Part shown: positions 23,496 through 35,631 of the stretch, piece after piece | Layout of the letters: every line of letters begins with the position of its first letter | Numbering within the stretch: the stretch's first letter is position 1 | Assembly: GCA_903875225.1 (NCBI GenBank) | Contig: CAIQVJ010000103.1 | Location: forward strand, 97,651-161,650 | Length of the DNA stretch: 64,000 nt | Direction of reading: 5' to 3' | Source: an uncultured Pseudomonadota bacterium | GTDB taxonomy: Bacteria; Myxococcota_A; UBA796; SXON01 | Program-made: the position numbers and the translations under genes | The notes under the pieces: model-generated | What the model was told of the DNA's origin: nothing | Database searches by the model: none | The model's input: only the letters and a program-made list of their open reading frames with translations

Positions 23496-24929
23496 TCATG
23501 GGACCAGGCTGACAGCAGCTCCCAACCTCGCCAGCGCGACCTCCCTCCCGAGCACGTGGAGCGTCTGGTAGAGCCCCGGCCCCACCTTCTGCCCGCAGAG
23601 CGCGACGCGCACGGGCTGCGCGACCTTGCCGAGCTTCACGCCGCGCGCCTCGCACCACCCGTGCACCGCGGTCTCGAGGGCGGCCTCGCTCCAGTCCGCC
23701 TGCAGGCTCAGCAGGTCGACCACCCCGGTCAGGATCTCGCGGGCCGCCGGTAGCGTCGCCGCCATGACCGCCACGTCCTTCGGATAGTCGTCGCCGAAGA
23801 AGACCCGGGCGGCTTCGGCAAGCTCCACCAGCGTGCGGGTGCGCTCGCGCAGGCAGGCGATCAGCGCCGCTTCGCGGGGATGCTCGGCCCAGCCGCGCGC
23901 GGCGAAGAACCCCCGGGCCCGGGCCGCCATCGTGTCAGCGGGCAGCGATCGCATCCACTGGCTGTTCACCCAGACGAGCTTCTCCATGTCCCACTTCGAC
24001 GGGCTGGAGCCGATCCCCTGCGTGGTGAACAGCGACGTGAGCTCCTCCACGCTGAACAGCTCCTGGTCGCCGCACGACCAGCCCAGGCGCGCGAGGTAGC
24101 TCATCATCGCCTCCGGGTGGATGCCCAGCTCACGGTAGGCGCCAACAGAGGTCTCTCCGTTGCGCTTGGACATCTTGCTGCCGTCCAGCGCGAGGATGAG
24201 CGGCATGTGCCCGAAGCGCGGCGGAGTGGCGCCCATCGCTGCGTAGATCAGGAGCTGCTTCGGGGTGTTGATCAGGTGCTCGTCGCCGCGCAGCACGTGG
24301 GTGATGCCCATGTCCACGTCGTCGCAGGTGACCACGAAGTTGTACATCGGCATGCCGACCTGGTCGGCAGAGCCGGCGCGCGCGATCACGAAGTCTTCGA
24401 TGTCGCCGTTGGAGAACCGGACGTTCCCCTTCACGAGATCCTCCACGACGGTGTCCCCGTCGGGCACCCGCAGCCGGATCACGTGAGGCCCGGCATCCGG
24501 CCCCAGGTCGCGGTCCCGGCAGCGCCCGTCGTACCCGCGTCGCCCCGACTTCTGCGCCTCCTGGTCGGCGCGCAGCGCAGTCAGCCGCTCCTCGGTGCAC
24601 GTGCACCGATAGGCCTGGCCGCTGGCCAGAAGCCGCTGGATGACCTCGTTGTACCTTTCGAGGCGCTCGGTCTGTCGATAGGGCGCGTGCGGCCCCCCCA
24701 CGTCCGGGCCCTCGTCCCAGTCGAGACCCAGCCAGCGTAGCTCGTGCAGGATGGCGTCCTCGAACACCCGCTTGGATCGGTCCAGGTCGGTGTCCTCGAT
24801 GCGCACGACGAACTGGCCCCCGCTGTGGCGCGCGAGCAGCCAGTTGAAGAGCGCGGTGCGAGCGCCACCGATGTGCAGGTTTCCTGTGGGGCTCGGCGCA
24901 AAGCGCAGTCGAAAGGGTGTGGACGACAT
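23496..24929 (-). CDS. gltX: glutamate--tRNA ligase
   Basis: Charges tRNA-Glu with glutamate in the cytoplasm. The 477-residue protein is of usual length for the bacterial class Ic enzyme. It has the HIGH-type motif HIGG at 19-22 in SPTGNLHIGGARTALFNW, KMSKR at 252-256, cysteines 109, 111 and 137 of the zinc-binding insert, and FVVRIEDTDLDRS. ATG at 24929 is the real start; the longer frame upstream lies over the next gene. It follows the molybdopterin oxidoreductase-like gene by 20 bp on the same strand. A tRNA-Glu gene lies elsewhere in the window. Confidence 0.97.
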   Translation of the reverse strand: MSSTPFRLRFAPSPTGNLHIGGARTALFNWLLARHSGGQFVVRIEDTDLDRSKRVFEDAILHELRWLGLDWDEGPDVGGPHAPYRQTERLERYNEVIQRLLASGQAYRCTCTEERLTALRADQEAQKSGRRGYDGRCRDRDLGPDAGPHVIRLRVPDGDTVVEDLVKGNVRFSNGDIEDFVIARAGSADQVGMPMYNFVVTCDDVDMGITHVLRGDEHLINTPKQLLIYAAMGATPPRFGHMPLILALDGSKMSKRNGETSVGAYRELGIHPEAMMSYLARLGWSCGDQELFSVEELTSLFTTQGIGSSPSKWDMEKLVWVNSQWMRSLPADTMAARARGFFAARGWAEHPREAALIACLRERTRTLVELAEAARVFFGDDYPKDVAVMAATLPAAREILTGVVDLLSLQADWSEAALETAVHGWCEARGVKLGKVAQPVRVALCGQKVGPGLYQTLHVLGREVALARLGAAVSLVP

Positions 24930-24949
24930 GTGGGCTCCGGGCTGCGCGG

Positions 24950-27205
24950 CTAACGCGCGGGCGGGGCTTTCACCCGCACCCCCACAGCTTTCGCCGCGGC
25001 AGAGTCCTTCATCGGCAAGGCCGCGCGCCCACTCCCCTCGAACGCCGAGACCGCGTTGCACACCGCAGCCGCCGTCGCAGCAAACGCGGCGTCTGCCGAG
25101 TCCACCGCCGGGCCGCCCACCACCACCTGCCCGACGATGCGCGGGCTGACCTTGCTCTTGAGCAACCCGAGCATCCGAAACCTCGTCTCCGGCATCGAGC
25201 CGGCGGGGCCGGTCACGGTCGCGACCTCCTCCGACAGCGCCGCGCCCAGCCCCATGTGCGCGGCGCCCTCGGCCACCCGCCGCACATCGAGCAGGTCCTG
25301 GTCCTCGCCACAGGGCACGGCCACGTGCACCTCGGTCACCTGCCCCTCCGCGCCGAGCCGCACGACCACTGCCGCCGTCCCTGGCGGCGCCGGGTCTGCC
25401 GCCCCGGTGATCGTGACGCCGACGTGCCCTGCGAGCGGTCCAGCCAGCGCCGCGAGGCTCCGCCCTGTCCGCGCTGCCGCAGCCTCGACCGGCCCCCACG
25501 CATCCTCACCTGTCCGATCGGGGTCGCCCCAGGAGACGGTGAAGACCTCGGGGCCGAGCCCCGACTCGCGCGAGAGGATGCGCACCAGCGCAGCATCGCG
25601 GCCCTGCCCGAGCTCGGGCACGTTGCAGTACACCTCCACCTCCGAGGGCGAGACCACCTCGGCCACCACGCGCACCGTTCCAAACCCCGTGCCACCGCAC
25701 GCCAGCGCGCACCCCCGATCTCCCGCGTCCTCCCAGGCCAGCAGGAGCGTGTCCAGCAGCCCCTTCGCGGCCGGACCGGCCGCTGCACGCCGTACGCCGA
25801 ACGCATCCTTGTGCGTGGCGCGCGCGAACCCGTCCACCGCGCGCTCCGTCGCCAGCGTCGCCAGGCCCACCCCCTCGCCACGTACCCCCGGGCCCCCGGG
25901 GGCTTCGAACCCCGGCGGTACGGCATAGGCCTGCCCGCACGTCCAACCGGACCGGACCCCGCTGGCACCGGAAATGGCGGTCACCACACCGGCGGTCGTG
26001 CCGCTCACCGTCGCCGCGGCCTCTCCCCCGTTCCGTCGGGGATGGATACGCATCCCCTCCTCGAGATCGAGCGAAAGGCGCACCGGACGCCCGGTCCGCA
26101 ATGCGACCCGGGCCGCCGTGATCGCCGGGACCGTGCTCGTCTTCCCGCCGTAGCTCCCGCCCGATGGCAGCACCCGGGACCGGACCCGGGCCCCCTGCCC
26201 CTCCACCGCGACGCGGACCGCCGCAAGCTCGGCCGCCGGCCGCTGCGACGCCGTGTAGAGCGTGATCGTCGGGGCAGACCCGGAGAGGTCCGGCACCACC
26301 AGCACGGCCTCCGGCTCGAGGTACACCGGATCGGTGGTCGCCATCCGCACGACCGCCTCCACGTGCACTCCCGGGCCGGGCACCGCGGGCGCGGACACAG
26401 GCGCGGCCGCCGGAACCGGCGGGGCCTCCGCCGGGGTGAACCGGACATCCAGCTCCTTCACCCTCCGCCTCGCCGCCCCCTGCGTCGCGCCCCACACCAC
26501 CGCGATCGGCTCACCCGCGCCCTGAACGCTCGACCGCAGGAGCATCGAATCCTCCGGCAGGTCCATCTCGACCGTCCCGAGCGGTCCCGGCGCCCACGCG
26601 AGCACCGCATGGAGCATGTCCGGGCGCACCAGATCGTCCACGAACGGGCGGTCGCCGAGGACCTGCTCGCGGGCCTCGGGGCGGCTGGTCTCGGGGATCG
26701 TGATCTCGCCACGGAGCCCACGGGCGGCGAGCCGGATGCTGTCCAGGATGCCCGTGTAGCCCGTGCAGCGACACAGGTGCGGGGCGAGCGCGCGGTGCAG
26801 CTCCTCCTCGGTGGGGTCGAGGGTCTGCGAGGGGCCGGGCGAGAGGAGCGCGGAGGCGGACAGCACGATGCCGGGCGTGCAGTAGCCACACTGGGTGCCA
26901 CCCTCGTGGGTGAACGCGAGCGCGAGGGCCTCCCGGACGGCGGGGTCGACGGCCTCGAGTGTCGTCACCGACTTGCCCACGAGGCTCTTGATCGGGAGCG
27001 TGCAGGTGAGCCGCGGCTTGCCGTCGACGAGCGCGGTGCAACACCCGCAGAGGCCCTGGGGGGAGCATCCAGCCTTCATCGTCAACACGCCGAGCGAATC
27101 GCGCAGCACATCCAGCACAGACGTCTTCGGATCGGCCGCGATCGTGACCTCCTCCCCGTTGAGCGTGAACGTGAACTCGGGGGTGGCGATGGGCTCGTCA
27201 GACAA
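24950..27205 (-). CDS. fused 2Fe-2S/molybdopterin oxidoreductase-like protein
   Basis: About 751 residues with xanthine-dehydrogenase family parts in one chain. The N-terminus holds two [2Fe-2S] domains: a ferredoxin type with CSPQGLCGCC and a later Cys, and a helical type with CGYC and CRC. It continues directly, without an FAD domain, into molybdopterin-binding regions (GGSYGGK, GMRIHPRR, NVPELGQGRDAA). The Mo part is shorter than in known aldehyde oxidoreductases. The C-terminal place where the catalytic Glu of GxGE is expected reads VVVGGPAVDSADAA, so that residue seems lost. GGAGAG-like sequence before a TTG at 27205 favours that start; a GTG at 27220 is the alternative. It precedes gltX. 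Activity is doubtful. Confidence 0.85.
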   Translation of the reverse strand: MSDEPIATPEFTFTLNGEEVTIAADPKTSVLDVLRDSLGVLTMKAGCSPQGLCGCCTALVDGKPRLTCTLPIKSLVGKSVTTLEAVDPAVREALALAFTHEGGTQCGYCTPGIVLSASALLSPGPSQTLDPTEEELHRALAPHLCRCTGYTGILDSIRLAARGLRGEITIPETSRPEAREQVLGDRPFVDDLVRPDMLHAVLAWAPGPLGTVEMDLPEDSMLLRSSVQGAGEPIAVVWGATQGAARRRVKELDVRFTPAEAPPVPAAAPVSAPAVPGPGVHVEAVVRMATTDPVYLEPEAVLVVPDLSGSAPTITLYTASQRPAAELAAVRVAVEGQGARVRSRVLPSGGSYGGKTSTVPAITAARVALRTGRPVRLSLDLEEGMRIHPRRNGGEAAATVSGTTAGVVTAISGASGVRSGWTCGQAYAVPPGFEAPGGPGVRGEGVGLATLATERAVDGFARATHKDAFGVRRAAAGPAAKGLLDTLLLAWEDAGDRGCALACGGTGFGTVRVVAEVVSPSEVEVYCNVPELGQGRDAALVRILSRESGLGPEVFTVSWGDPDRTGEDAWGPVEAAAARTGRSLAALAGPLAGHVGVTITGAADPAPPGTAAVVVRLGAEGQVTEVHVAVPCGEDQDLLDVRRVAEGAAHMGLGAALSEEVATVTGPAGSMPETRFRMLGLLKSKVSPRIVGQVVVGGPAVDSADAAFAATAAAVCNAVSAFEGSGRAALPMKDSAAAKAVGVRVKAPPAR

Positions 27206-27291
27206 GGGACTCTCCTGCACCCGAGACTATCAAGCCCGCCGGGGTGTCAGGCCGGCATCCACCGTCCCAGCCCCCCGCGATACGCTCCCGC

Positions 27292-29259
27292 ATGTTCGCC
27301 CCCCTTGCCCTCCTCGGCGCCCTCGCCACGGCACCCGCCCTGGCTGGCTCAAACGCCTCGGGCGCCCCCGCGGTCACGCTGATCCCGCCTGACGTCGCGC
27401 AGGACATCTGGCAGGTGGAGCTCCTGCGCCTGCCTCCGGATGCGCTGTCCTTGTGGGTGGTGGACCCCTCGCCGTATGTGCGGGCGCGAGCCGCCGAGGC
27501 GCTCGGCCGCCTGCGTGTGGCAACCGCGATCCCGCAGCTCGCCGTCCTCGCGTCCGACCCGGACGTCGGCGTGCGCACCGCTGCAGCATTCGCGCTGGGG
27601 CAGACCCCCGGCGCCGACGCCGCGATCGTCAAGCGGTGGAACACCGAGACGACCCCGTCGATCCGGCGACTGCTCGCCGTCGCGCTCGGCAAGCAGGGAG
27701 GACCCCCGACCGTGGAGCTGCTCCTCAACGCGCTCGACGAGCCGGGCGTGGCACCCGGCGCCGCCGAGGGCCTCGGGAGGCTCGGCTCCCGGAAGATCGA
27801 GGGCGCCGCCCAGGAACGGGTACTCCGAAGCTTGACGCTGCACATCTCTCCGCTGCCGGTCGGAGACACGCGGGCGTACGCCGCCTGGGCCATCTCGCGG
27901 ACGCCATGGACGACAGGCGATGCGGCGACGGTCGCGCGGATGGCCACGATCCTTCGGAAGGACCCCGATCCGCACGTCCGCGCCTGGGTCTTGAAGGCCT
28001 GGGCCGGGCTCTCCACGCCCGAGGATCGCTCGCCCGTGCTGGCCGGCGCCGCGACCGACTCCGCGCCGGGGGTGAGGACCGCTGCAGCGCGCGCGATCGG
28101 GAAGCAGGGCATGGCGGGCGCGGACGTGGTCCTCGGCACCCTGCTCGGCGACACCGATCCGGGGGTTCGGCTGGAGGCCATCGCGGCCGTCGGCACCTGC
28201 CCCGGCGTGAGCGCCGCCGGCCTCCTGACGCCGATCTTCGCCGGCACGAACGGCCGTGAAGCCGCGGCCGCGCTCAAGGCGCTCGTCGCCAAGAACGACC
28301 TGCCGAAGCCGGTCAAGGAGTACCTCTCTCCCGCGATCTACATGCCCGTCCGCATCGCCGCGGCCGAGTCGCTCGACGATGTCCCCACGCTGGTGGACCT
28401 GGCCGTCCACGCGACCGACGCGCCGATCCGGAGCGCGGCGACTGGCCGACTGCTCGAACGCGAGCAGACGCGCACGGCCGACGTGCTCGCGGTCCTCGCG
28501 GGGCCGGATCCGATCATTGCGCAGGCGGCGGCAGACTGGCTGAAGGACCACGCCGATCCCTCGATCGAGCGACCGCTGCTCGACCGGCTCAAGCGCGGCG
28601 ACCTCGATCCCACCGAGATCCGCTCGTTCGTGAACGCCCTCGGCAGCGTGTACGGGGCCGGGAAGATCGCGAGACCCGCGGCCGACGCAAAGACGATCCT
28701 GGCACCCCTGCTCGGCATGAGCGGCCTCGGAGCCGACGCGGTGAAGGTCGCGGCGGTGCTGCAGCTACCGGTGCCCACGAGCGATCACCCGGACCGGCGC
28801 ATCCCCAGCCTCGGCGAGGTCGAGAACATCGTCTCGGCCCGCATCTACACCGATGCCGGCGAGATCCGGATCGCCCTGCGGCCCGACGAGGCGCCGTACG
28901 CGGTGTGGAATTTCGCGAGGCTCGCAGAGCAAGGGTACTTCGACGGCGTCGTGTTCCACCGCGTCGTACCCGACTTCGTCATCCAGGCGGGCGACCCGCG
29001 CGGGGACGGCTGGGGCGGCCCGGGCTGGGAGATCCCGGATGAGATCAACATGCTCCCGTATGACGAAGGTGCAGTCGGCATGGCGCTCTCCGGGCCCGAC
29101 ACCGGCGGCAGCCAGTGGTTCATCACGCTCTCCCCGCAGCCTCACCTGGAGGGCACGTACACGGTGTTCGGACACGTGATCTACGGGCAGCGCGCGGCAG
29201 ACGCCGTGCAACAAGGGGCGCGGATCGACCACATCGAAGTGGAGCGGCTCGGCAGCTGA
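27292..29259 (+). CDS. exported HEAT-repeat protein with C-terminal cyclophilin domain
   Basis: A 655-residue protein. ATG at 27292 starts a signal peptide (FAPLALLGALATAPALAGS). Residues about 40-500 are helical HEAT/PBS-type repeats (YVRARAAEALGRLRVATAIP, DVGVRTAAAFALGQ, PGVRTAAARAIGKQG). The last 160 residues are a cyclophilin peptidyl-prolyl isomerase: VFHRVVPDFVIQAGDPRGDG, GAVGMALSGPDTGGSQWFIT, HLEGTYTVFGHVI. It would act in the periplasm, where the repeats could bring client proteins to the isomerase. Its stop overlaps the start of the next gene by 1 bp (TGATG). The domain order is directly visible; clients are unknown. Confidence 0.92.
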   Translation: MFAPLALLGALATAPALAGSNASGAPAVTLIPPDVAQDIWQVELLRLPPDALSLWVVDPSPYVRARAAEALGRLRVATAIPQLAVLASDPDVGVRTAAAFALGQTPGADAAIVKRWNTETTPSIRRLLAVALGKQGGPPTVELLLNALDEPGVAPGAAEGLGRLGSRKIEGAAQERVLRSLTLHISPLPVGDTRAYAAWAISRTPWTTGDAATVARMATILRKDPDPHVRAWVLKAWAGLSTPEDRSPVLAGAATDSAPGVRTAAARAIGKQGMAGADVVLGTLLGDTDPGVRLEAIAAVGTCPGVSAAGLLTPIFAGTNGREAAAALKALVAKNDLPKPVKEYLSPAIYMPVRIAAAESLDDVPTLVDLAVHATDAPIRSAATGRLLEREQTRTADVLAVLAGPDPIIAQAAADWLKDHADPSIERPLLDRLKRGDLDPTEIRSFVNALGSVYGAGKIARPAADAKTILAPLLGMSGLGADAVKVAAVLQLPVPTSDHPDRRIPSLGEVENIVSARIYTDAGEIRIALRPDEAPYAVWNFARLAEQGYFDGVVFHRVVPDFVIQAGDPRGDGWGGPGWEIPDEINMLPYDEGAVGMALSGPDTGGSQWFITLSPQPHLEGTYTVFGHVIYGQRAADAVQQGARIDHIEVERLGS

Positions 29260-31028
29260 TGCCCCCAGCCGTGGAACAGCCGGGGCCCCCCCCTCGGCGG
29301 TGGGTCTGGTACCTGCTGCCCGCGGTGCTCGGCCTGCTGCCCACGCTGGGCGCGCCAGGGCACATGGTGGGCGACGGAGTGGACGCGTATGGCACGGGGT
29401 GGTTCTTCTGGTGGATCCGCATGTGCGTCACGCACCTTGGAAACCCCGGCTGGACCACGCTGTTCTTCTCCCCCGAGGGAAAGGACATCTTCGCGCACAC
29501 CGGCAACAACTTCGTGGACGCCGTGTTCGCGGTCCCGTTCCAGCTCGCCTTCGGGCTGAACTGGTCCGCGCCGTTCACGCTGCTGCTGTTGGCGGGAAAC
29601 GCATGGAGCTTCGAGCAGCTTGCGCGGGAGCTCTGGGAGGACCCCCGGGACGTGTTCGCGGCGACGATGGCGTGGATGGTGAACCCGTACGTGATCTTCG
29701 AGGTCACGGCAGGCAGGCCCACCCAGGCGATGATGTGGTGGTTTCCCCTCGCGATCCTCGAACTGCACCGGATCTGCAGGGGCGACGCCTCGTTCCGGAC
29801 AGCCACCGCGTTGGGCGTGGCGACGGCGCTCACCGGCTGGACTTACTGGTTTTCAGCTTACTTTCTGGTGTTTCTCATGGTCCCGCTCGCGCTGTGGTGG
29901 GGCGTTGGCTCGTGGCGGACCACCGTGCGAGGACTGCTCGTGGCGGTGGGCGTCTGCGCCGTGCTCGTGGCGCCGATGGCGCTCGGGATGCGCGAGGCCT
30001 GGAACCAGGGGCTCGTTCCCGGCGTGACGGCGAACGGGCCGGAGGCGGCCAACGTGAGCCGGGATCTGCACGGTGTCTGGCTCATGGAGACGCGAGGCGC
30101 CCCGCTCCTGCTCCAGCCCGCGTGGCTCCTGGGCGCGCTGCTCGGAGTGTGGAAGGGGCGACGGAACGGGTGGGCCTGGCTCGGGATCACGCTCATGCTC
30201 GTGGCGATCGGGTTTGGCGCACGGATGGGGGGCGCGCGGATCGTCAACCCGATCTGGTCTGTCGTCAGCCATCTCCCGTTCCTCTCGCGGCTGTGGTTCC
30301 CCTACCGGATCACCATGGTCGCGATGCTCCCGATGACGGTGCTCGTGATCCACGCATGGCGCGGATTCGGACGCTCCCGGGTGCTGGGGCTCGCGTTCCT
30401 GGTCGTGGCGCTTGGCGGCGAGGCCTTCTCCGGCACGTTCCCGTTCAACCACGTGGACGCCACCTGCCCCCCCATCCTGCTCGACGCGGCAAAGGAGCCC
30501 GGCACCTTCATGTTCCTGCCTGGGGGCATCCAGTCGGACGTGCTCCTGTGGCAGACGCAGTTCCAGCGCCCCACGTTCGGAGGCATGGGCGAGTCGGCCC
30601 CTGCGTTCTGGCCGAAGGGCTACGCGGCCCACAGGCACGACCCGTGGATCCGGGCGCTGGAGGACGCAACGGCCTCCCCGTTCCGCACGAAGCCCGGCAC
30701 ACCGGGGGATGCCGACGCCCTCCACGCCCTGGGCGTGCGCTGGATCGTGCTCCGCCGCGACCTGATCACCGCGCTCTGGCGAAACGAGCGACAGCATGGC
30801 GGAAAGCCCACGCGGGAGATCCGCGACGCCGAGGCGATCCGGCGCCTCTCGCTGCTGCTCGGGCCCCCGGCCGGAGCCGACGATCGGCTGGTGATCTGGG
30901 ACCTGACCGGCTCCTGGGGCAACCCGAACTTCTCGCCCTGCCCCGAGCGCCTGCTCCACCCTCCGCCGGACAACGAGGTCCGCCCCGGCTTCGAGCTCGG
31001 CATGGTTCGGATGGGAAGATCCCCGTGA
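29259..31028 (+). CDS. polytopic membrane protein, GT-C-like
   Basis: A 589-residue protein with about ten hydrophobic segments through residue 400, then a soluble C-terminal part of about 190 residues. The first loop carries MVGDGVDAYGTGWFFWWIRM and FFSPEGKDIFAHTGNNFVDA; a long first periplasmic loop with acidic residues is typical of GT-C lipid-linked sugar transferases, and the C-terminal part is as in those enzymes. That placement is inference and no exact family is recognised. Translation is coupled to the HEAT-cyclophilin gene by TGATG. Confidence 0.8.
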   Translation: MPPAVEQPGPPPRRWVWYLLPAVLGLLPTLGAPGHMVGDGVDAYGTGWFFWWIRMCVTHLGNPGWTTLFFSPEGKDIFAHTGNNFVDAVFAVPFQLAFGLNWSAPFTLLLLAGNAWSFEQLARELWEDPRDVFAATMAWMVNPYVIFEVTAGRPTQAMMWWFPLAILELHRICRGDASFRTATALGVATALTGWTYWFSAYFLVFLMVPLALWWGVGSWRTTVRGLLVAVGVCAVLVAPMALGMREAWNQGLVPGVTANGPEAANVSRDLHGVWLMETRGAPLLLQPAWLLGALLGVWKGRRNGWAWLGITLMLVAIGFGARMGGARIVNPIWSVVSHLPFLSRLWFPYRITMVAMLPMTVLVIHAWRGFGRSRVLGLAFLVVALGGEAFSGTFPFNHVDATCPPILLDAAKEPGTFMFLPGGIQSDVLLWQTQFQRPTFGGMGESAPAFWPKGYAAHRHDPWIRALEDATASPFRTKPGTPGDADALHALGVRWIVLRRDLITALWRNERQHGGKPTREIRDAEAIRRLSLLLGPPAGADDRLVIWDLTGSWGNPNFSPCPERLLHPPPDNEVRPGFELGMVRMGRSP

Positions 31029-31103
31029 CCTGCTCGATCAGGCAGGGCCATTGCCCTAGGGCAGACCGGGGATAGCTTGAAGACAACCTGAGCGGAGTAA
31101 AAA

Positions 31104-33548
<2,445 letters not shown>

Positions 33549-33567
33549 TTCGGCGCCGAGCGGGCGG

Positions 33568-33587
33568 CGCACGCGAGCAAGCGTGCG
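33568..33587 (+). terminator. hairpin after lon
   Basis: Perfect 7-bp stem CGCACGC/GCGTGCG with a 6-nt loop, 20 bp after the lon stop. No T-run follows, so it may act with the next hairpin or only protect RNA ends. Confidence 0.45.
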
Positions 33588-33617
33588 TCGCCGGCCTGGC
33601 AGTCAGACTCCCGACGA

Positions 33618-33649
33618 GATCCCGACGCGCGTAGCACCGCGTCGGGGTC
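33618..33649. terminator. hairpin between convergent genes
   Basis: 12-bp arms GATCCCGACGCG (33618-33629) and CGCGTCGGGGTC (33638-33649) pair with one wobble around an 8-nt loop. It lies between the 3' ends of lon and the lipoprotein gene and could serve both. Confidence 0.5.
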
Positions 33650-33670
33650 AGCCGCGTCCCAGGCGCGTGA

Positions 33671-35542
33671 TCAGGGGCAGAAGGGACCGTCGAACTGGAA
33701 CCCGTTGTCGTCCTCGAGACACTCCGGGATCGCCGACGCGCCGGACCCGTCGTCATCCACCACCAGGTACAGCGCCGAGGCCCCGGCCACACTGGCAGCA
33801 TCGACCACGTACTCGATGCCCGCGCTGGACGTCTCCGCGGGAATGGCGCTCGGCGTCGACTGGGTCGCCAGCAGCACCCGGTCGCCCCCGACAATCGCGT
33901 AGAGCGCCACCGGGACGCCCGCAGGGATCTCGCTGGTGCCAGTATTGTTCGCGCGGGCCAGTACCCGGAGTTGGCCCGTGTCACAGTCGTCCTCACAGAC
34001 CTGCAGGATCTCGCCCTCCAGATCGGCCCCGAGGGCGACGCCCGGCGGCAGCGCGAGCGCTGCGTGGTAGTTGTTGTACACCGTCCAGTTCGGCGTCTGG
34101 GAGACAGGCACCGTCAGGTCGTCGTTGATGTTGGTGATCGAGTAGGCGTGCTGGTTCCAGACCTCGCGCGCGGGCGCCCACGCGTCGCTGGCATCCCGGA
34201 AAACCTCCATCCCCGCCGCCCCCTCGTCCATCACGACGATGTCGGCGTGACCGTTGCCGTCCACGTCGGCGACGACCGGGTAGTCGTACATGGTGACCGA
34301 AGTGTGCTCACCCGACCTGAACTTCACGACCCCGTCCGCCCCGTTGTACGCGATCATCTCGACCTCGTCGATGTACACGACCTCCGGTACGCCGTCGCCG
34401 TCGAAGTCGAAGACCGAGGCGCCTGTCGCTCCCGACTGATCGCTCACGTGCGCCTTCCACATCAGGCTGCCATCCGCATGCACCACGTCGAGCTCGTTGC
34501 CTCCCGCGATCACGACCTCCACCCGGCCGTCACCGTCCAGGTCTGCGATGGCCGGCGAAGAGAGGATGTTGCCGCTCGGGATCGTGATGTCACCCCAGAG
34601 CAGATCCCCGTTGGTGTCGTGGGCGCGAAACGTGTTGCCGTAGGCGACGACGAACTCGCCCTCCGGATCCTCGTCGAGGTTGGCGACCGAGATCGAGCCG
34701 TCCGAGTAGCGGGTGTCCCTCCAGATCCGGCGTCCGTCGATGTCGTAGATGGTGTTCCCCGTGATCAGCTCCTCCTGGCCATCGAGATCCAGGTCGGCCA
34801 CCGCAGGGAAGGTGCCCTCGAGGATCGTCCCGAAGCCAGTCGGTGAACCGCGACTGTCGGCGTACTGCCCGACCGCCCGCTCGGTCCCATCTGCATTGAG
34901 GATCACGTCGCCGGCGATGATCTCGGGCGATCCGTCGTGGTTCATGTCGGAGACGATGATGCCGGTGGCATGGTCGAACTCGCAGTGCGTGTAGGCCGGG
35001 GTCTGCCACAGGTCGTTGCCCGTGGCGTCCAGGGCCACGACCTCGTAGCTGCCACAGGTGAACAGGTTGTCCGAAACCATCTCGACGGCGAAGATCTCGG
35101 GCGAGCCGTCCGCGTCCACGTCCGCGAGCGTAGGGCCCGACCCGTAGGCGTAGTTGCGGGAATTGTCCTCCCACACCATGCCGCTCCCATCCCCATGGTA
35201 GGCTGCCAGGCGACCGGGCCCCAGGAGCCCGTCGTCGAACACCGCGACGATCTCGGGGATGCCGTCGCCATCGATGTCGCCCACGGCAGGGAGCGCGAGG
35301 CTGTTCTCCTCCACCTGCCAGGAGATCACCGGGTCGAAGCTCGTGACGGCGAAGTCGCACGCGTCATTCGGCGCGACGGCCTCGGGGTCCGAGCTCAAGG
35401 TCGGGCAGGCATCGCCGTCGTCCACGCCCGTGTCGGTGGTGTCGTGATCGTGCGAGCTGCCCCCCGGGTCGGTGTCCTTGCCGTTGAGATCGTAGTCCTG
35501 GCAGGCGGCGAGCAGGGAGAGCGGAATGAGGAGCCGGATCAT
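33671..35542 (-). CDS. FG-GAP/VCBS repeat lipoprotein
   Basis: A 623-residue exported lipoprotein. ATG at 35542 gives MIRLLIPLSLLAACQDY with lipobox LLAAC (Cys14), then a His/Asp/Thr linker. The body has at least seven repeats built on D-x-D-G-D-G-x-x-E-I/V (VGDIDGDGIPEIVAV, LADVDADGSPEIFAV, VADLDLDGQEELITG, IADLDGDGRVEVVIAG, FDFDGDGVPEVVYID), each a calcium-binding blade of an integrin-like beta-propeller. A C-terminal domain of about 150 residues with paired cysteines (CEDDCDTG) follows. It is probably a surface protein with an adhesive or structural role; no catalytic motif is seen. The longer upstream frame lacks a signal. Confidence 0.93.
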   Translation of the reverse strand: MIRLLIPLSLLAACQDYDLNGKDTDPGGSSHDHDTTDTGVDDGDACPTLSSDPEAVAPNDACDFAVTSFDPVISWQVEENSLALPAVGDIDGDGIPEIVAVFDDGLLGPGRLAAYHGDGSGMVWEDNSRNYAYGSGPTLADVDADGSPEIFAVEMVSDNLFTCGSYEVVALDATGNDLWQTPAYTHCEFDHATGIIVSDMNHDGSPEIIAGDVILNADGTERAVGQYADSRGSPTGFGTILEGTFPAVADLDLDGQEELITGNTIYDIDGRRIWRDTRYSDGSISVANLDEDPEGEFVVAYGNTFRAHDTNGDLLWGDITIPSGNILSSPAIADLDGDGRVEVVIAGGNELDVVHADGSLMWKAHVSDQSGATGASVFDFDGDGVPEVVYIDEVEMIAYNGADGVVKFRSGEHTSVTMYDYPVVADVDGNGHADIVVMDEGAAGMEVFRDASDAWAPAREVWNQHAYSITNINDDLTVPVSQTPNWTVYNNYHAALALPPGVALGADLEGEILQVCEDDCDTGQLRVLARANNTGTSEIPAGVPVALYAIVGGDRVLLATQSTPSAIPAETSSAGIEYVVDAASVAGASALYLVVDDDGSGASAIPECLEDDNGFQFDGPFCP

Positions 35543-35631
35543 GAGCACCCGTGTGTCTTGGCGAGGAACATGCCAGAACAACCGGGAGTTCGCAAGGCCC
35601 CGGCCACGCTGGTCGGCGCACCGGGCAGCCG

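Noticed and set aside
24917..27382. Plus-strand frame of 821 codons
   Set aside because: Antisense to the Fe-S/molybdopterin gene, which has clear Cys motifs.
31029..31103. Heat-shock promoter before lon (CTTGAA at about 31075)
   Set aside because: No matching -10 box at a proper distance, and the gap to the ATG is too short.
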